64,000 bases of DNA, taken from the NCBI RefSeq assembly GCF_900070365.1, contig NZ_LN850107.1:1736001-1800000 (forward strand), written 5' to 3'. A program made the translations under genes and the position numbers. The stretch's first letter is position 1. The number at the start of each line of letters is the position of its first letter. The notes below the pieces were generated by a model that saw only the letters and a list, made by a program, of their open reading frames with translations, had not been told where the DNA came from and did not search any database. The stretch comes from Alloactinosynnema sp. L-07 (lineage in GTDB: Bacteria > Actinomycetota > Actinomycetes > Mycobacteriales > Pseudonocardiaceae). This document shows, one piece after another, positions 62,188 through 64,000 of the stretch.

Positions 62188-63213
62188 TCACAGCCTGCGA
62201 GCGGCCCGCCATGACTGAGAGTAATGCCCACCGTCGTCGAGCAGCGACGTGCCGCCGACGTCGCCGAGAGTGGGGCCGTTGATGCGTTCGCGGCTGGAGA
62301 TGAAGCGGTGGTGGCCGCCATCGTCCAAGCCGAGGTAGATGCCTGCGTGGTCGAGGGTCTCCGGATCGTCCTCGACCTCGAAGAAGACCAGGTCACCTGG
62401 TTGCAGCAGGCCGTAGGCGGTGGCGCGGGCCCCGGTGTTGGGAACGAGTTCGACGCCGGGGCCGTGCTCGGCGATGGCGTAGGCGCGGCGCGGCAGGCCC
62501 GGGCCGGGTTCGTTGGTTCCCAGCAGCGGCATCCCCATGCGGTACCCGAAGACCAGCCGGATAAACCCGGAGCAGTCGGCCGCGCCGTAGCGGGACTTGT
62601 CCGGTTGCGCGGTCGCGTCGGGGAAAGTCCAGGGCACGCCAAGGTAGTCGTAGAAGTCCGACTGCTCCTTTCGGCCGGTGCCGCTCGACTTGATCGGGCC
62701 GAACGACGCGTCGCCGCGGAAGCGGACGTTCTTGGCGTCGCGTTCCTCCGGCGCGTCGATCACGTACTGGGTGGCCACCTCCAGGACGTCCGGGCTGGTG
62801 TCGGAGCGGGCGTCGGAGAACCAGGTCTTGAACCATGGGGTGGTCTCGGCGCCCGGTGTCCATGGCTGGGGGACGAGTCGGACCCAGGCGGTCGTCACGA
62901 CCTTGGCCCTGGTCGCGGCTTGCTCGGCGAAGGTCCGCTTGGGTCCGGTGAACAGGGCCGTGCGCGCGCCGTCGGTGAGGACCGCGACGGTCGACCCGCC
63001 GTCGCGGACCACGGTGCGGGCAGGGTCGGCCAGCCGCTCGAACGTCAGGGGCTCGACGACGGCCGCCGCGGCACCGGACGTCCCGGTGACCGACATGGGC
63101 CGCGGCGTCGGCCGGGACTCGGTGATGAAGAGCCAACCACCCAGGCACGCGAGCAGCGCGACGGTCGCGCCGCCCCAGAGCCGGGTCCGCAGACGTGTGC
63201 GAGATGCGGTCAC
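62188..63213 (-). CDS. membrane-anchored NlpC/P60 peptidase, poly-gamma-glutamate operon
   Basis: A 341-residue protein with an N-terminal membrane anchor (VALLACLGGWLFI), a spacer domain and a C-terminal NlpC/P60 Cys peptidase domain. Catalytic Cys is in YGAADCSGFIRLVF, His in LDHAGIYLG. The GTG start at 63213 follows GAGGGGG. It lies 15 bases after pgsC and in the same orientation as pgsB/pgsC. NlpC/P60 enzymes cleave gamma-D-glutamyl bonds, so release, trimming or attachment of poly-gamma-glutamate at the cell surface is a reasonable inference. Confidence 0.87.
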   Translation of the reverse strand: MTASRTRLRTRLWGGATVALLACLGGWLFITESRPTPRPMSVTGTSGAAAAVVEPLTFERLADPARTVVRDGGSTVAVLTDGARTALFTGPKRTFAEQAATRAKVVTTAWVRLVPQPWTPGAETTPWFKTWFSDARSDTSPDVLEVATQYVIDAPEERDAKNVRFRGDASFGPIKSSGTGRKEQSDFYDYLGVPWTFPDATAQPDKSRYGAADCSGFIRLVFGYRMGMPLLGTNEPGPGLPRRAYAIAEHGPGVELVPNTGARATAYGLLQPGDLVFFEVEDDPETLDHAGIYLGLDDGGHHRFISSRERINGPTLGDVGGTSLLDDGGHYSQSWRAARRL

Positions 63214-63228
63214 GACGACCCCCTCGGT

Positions 63229-63711
63229 TCAGATGGTGGGGACCAGGCCGGCCAGCACGCCGCTCGCGAGTACCCCGAATCCTGCCGCGCTGACGGTACC
63301 TGTCGCGGCGAGCGTCACCAGAGGGGGCTGTCTGACCAGCTGATACGCGATCAAGCCCGGCACGACGAAGCCAAGCGTCTGGTGGGCGAACAGCAGCGGG
63401 AAGTCCTTCTGGATCAACAGGAACAGCGTTGTCTGGAACAGCACGCCGGTCAGCACGACCGCGGCGAAGAGCCGCTTGCCGTAGAGGATCACCGCGCGCT
63501 GCAGCAGCTTCACCGCGCCGTAGGTGAGGCCGCTCATGATCACCACGATGGCGGCCCTGCGGTAGTCCTCGATCAGGGTCAGCGCCAGCCAGCCCGGGGT
63601 GATCATCCCGCCGGGGGACAGGTTGGTCGTCAGATAGCAGACGAGGGAGAACACCAGGCCGATGGCGAGTCCGAGGGTCGCCACCTCCGGTGCGAGCGTC
63701 GTCGGGTTCAT
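63229..63711 (-). CDS. pgsC: PgsC/CapC-like poly-gamma-glutamate membrane protein
   Basis: A 160-residue hydrophobic protein with about five membrane helices and the family-like start SLVCYLTTNLSPGGMITPGW and YRRAAIVVIMSGLTYG. PgsC works with the PgsB ligase at the membrane in poly-gamma-glutamate synthesis. Its ATG overlaps the stop of the pgsB-like gene (ATGA), and the NlpC/P60 gene follows, giving a compact operon. Confidence 0.83.
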   Translation of the reverse strand: MNPTTLAPEVATLGLAIGLVFSLVCYLTTNLSPGGMITPGWLALTLIEDYRRAAIVVIMSGLTYGAVKLLQRAVILYGKRLFAAVVLTGVLFQTTLFLLIQKDFPLLFAHQTLGFVVPGLIAYQLVRQPPLVTLAATGTVSAAGFGVLASGVLAGLVPTI

Positions 63712-64000
63712 GGTCGGTTCCTGGTCCGCACGTTGGTTGGTCCGGGCATGGTGTCGAACAGCCTGCCCCGGATGACCAAGGGCCCACGCGCGGCGGGCAC
63801 TGGCCGATGTGGCTGGGTGACTCGTTTTGGCTGGTCGGCGGGCAGTTCCTCGAGGGCGTCCAACTCCTCCAGCAGCAGCTCGCCCTGGCCGTGGATGTTC
63901 CCCACCGCCACGAGCGCGGCCTCGTCGTCGATCCCCGCCAGGATCGCGGTCAGCAGGTCCGCGGCGGGGCGGGTCCCGCCGAGGTCGACGATCCGGTCCT
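63708..64000 (-). CDS. pgsB: PgsB/CapB-like poly-gamma-glutamate ligase, C-terminal end (partial)
   Basis: Only the last ~97 codons are in the window; the frame stays open to the right edge, so the start is outside. The stretch DDEAALVAVGNIHGQGELLL matches the C-terminal region of PgsB, the Mur-ligase-like enzyme that polymerises glutamate through gamma-amide bonds. The rest is a variable, Arg/Pro-rich tail. The start codon overlap with pgsC supports the assignment. The catalytic ATP-binding part cannot be seen. Confidence 0.72.
   Translation of the reverse strand, partial: DRIVDLGGTRPAADLLTAILAGIDDEAALVAVGNIHGQGELLLEELDALEELPADQPKRVTQPHRPVPAARGPLVIRGRLFDTMPGPTNVRTRNRP

Noticed and set aside
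62188..64000. pgsB/pgsC/NlpC genes as part of the actinomycin-type cluster
   Set aside because: They are separated by an unrelated secreted-protein gene and a coding remnant with terminator, and have no pathway connection.

Overview
The window is high-GC actinobacterial DNA (frequent GTG/TTG starts, start-stop overlaps, almost no spacer inside operons). Gene content and the recurrent CCACWGTGGAC word suggest Pseudonocardiaceae-type DNA rather than classical Streptomyces; this is inference, with no rRNA or marker gene to confirm it. No tRNA, rRNA, CRISPR array or insertion sequence was seen.

Layout. (1) 1-1459: the end of an iron-siderophore type ABC importer (FecCD permease, FepC-like ATPase). 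(2) 1993-19110: one translationally coupled plus-strand operon, here called system A: type II thioesterase, SDR, NRPS A-T, ATP-grasp ligase, NRPS A-T-C, NRPS (half C)-A-T-C-T-TE, P450, second ATP-grasp ligase, MFS exporter. I do not recognise its product. It combines three NRPS proteins with two ATP-grasp amide ligases, a terminal TE with a Cys nucleophile (GHCVG), degenerate or half condensation domains, and an extra carrier domain without an A domain. (3) 19293-30001: export, resistance and regulation: DrrAB-like ABC exporter, DHA2 MFS pump, SDR, SIS-domain protein, UvrA-like DNA-protection ATPase, siderophore-interacting flavoprotein, TetR regulator and LmbU-family regulator. (4) 30052-61302: an actinomycin-type biosynthetic cluster. 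A seven-gene minus-strand operon runs acmB (Thr, D-Val), acmC (Pro, N-Me-Gly, N-Me-Val, TE), a DUF6875-like protein, arylformamidase, tryptophan 2,3-dioxygenase, kynureninase and a methyltransferase. Divergent from it are an unusual carrier-protein/ferredoxin fusion and a P450. A second minus-strand operon carries acmA (aryl-AMP ligase), a Tat-exported multicopper oxidase (phenoxazinone-synthase candidate), mbtH and a secreted protein. (5) 61455-64000: a coding remnant, a small secreted protein, and a poly-gamma-glutamate-type set (pgsB end, pgsC, NlpC/P60 enzyme).

How region 4 should work, from known actinomycin logic: Trp is converted through N-formylkynurenine and kynurenine to (methylated) 3-hydroxykynurenine, then by kynureninase to 4-methyl-3-hydroxyanthranilate (4-MHA). 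AcmA adenylates 4-MHA and loads a carrier protein. AcmB and AcmC build 4-MHA-Thr-D-Val-Pro-Sar-MeVal and release the lactone. The multicopper oxidase may couple two halves into the phenoxazinone. UvrA-like and ABC proteins protect the producer. No recognisable kynurenine 3-monooxygenase is present; the DUF6875 protein and the P450 are candidates for that missing step.

Regulation: two perfect 16-bp palindromes (GTCCCGCCGGCGGGAC), one before the SDR at 22913 and one in the acmB/carrier divergent promoter, are candidate operators for the LmbU-family protein. System A has no copy upstream, so the two NRPS systems may be regulated separately although they are adjacent.
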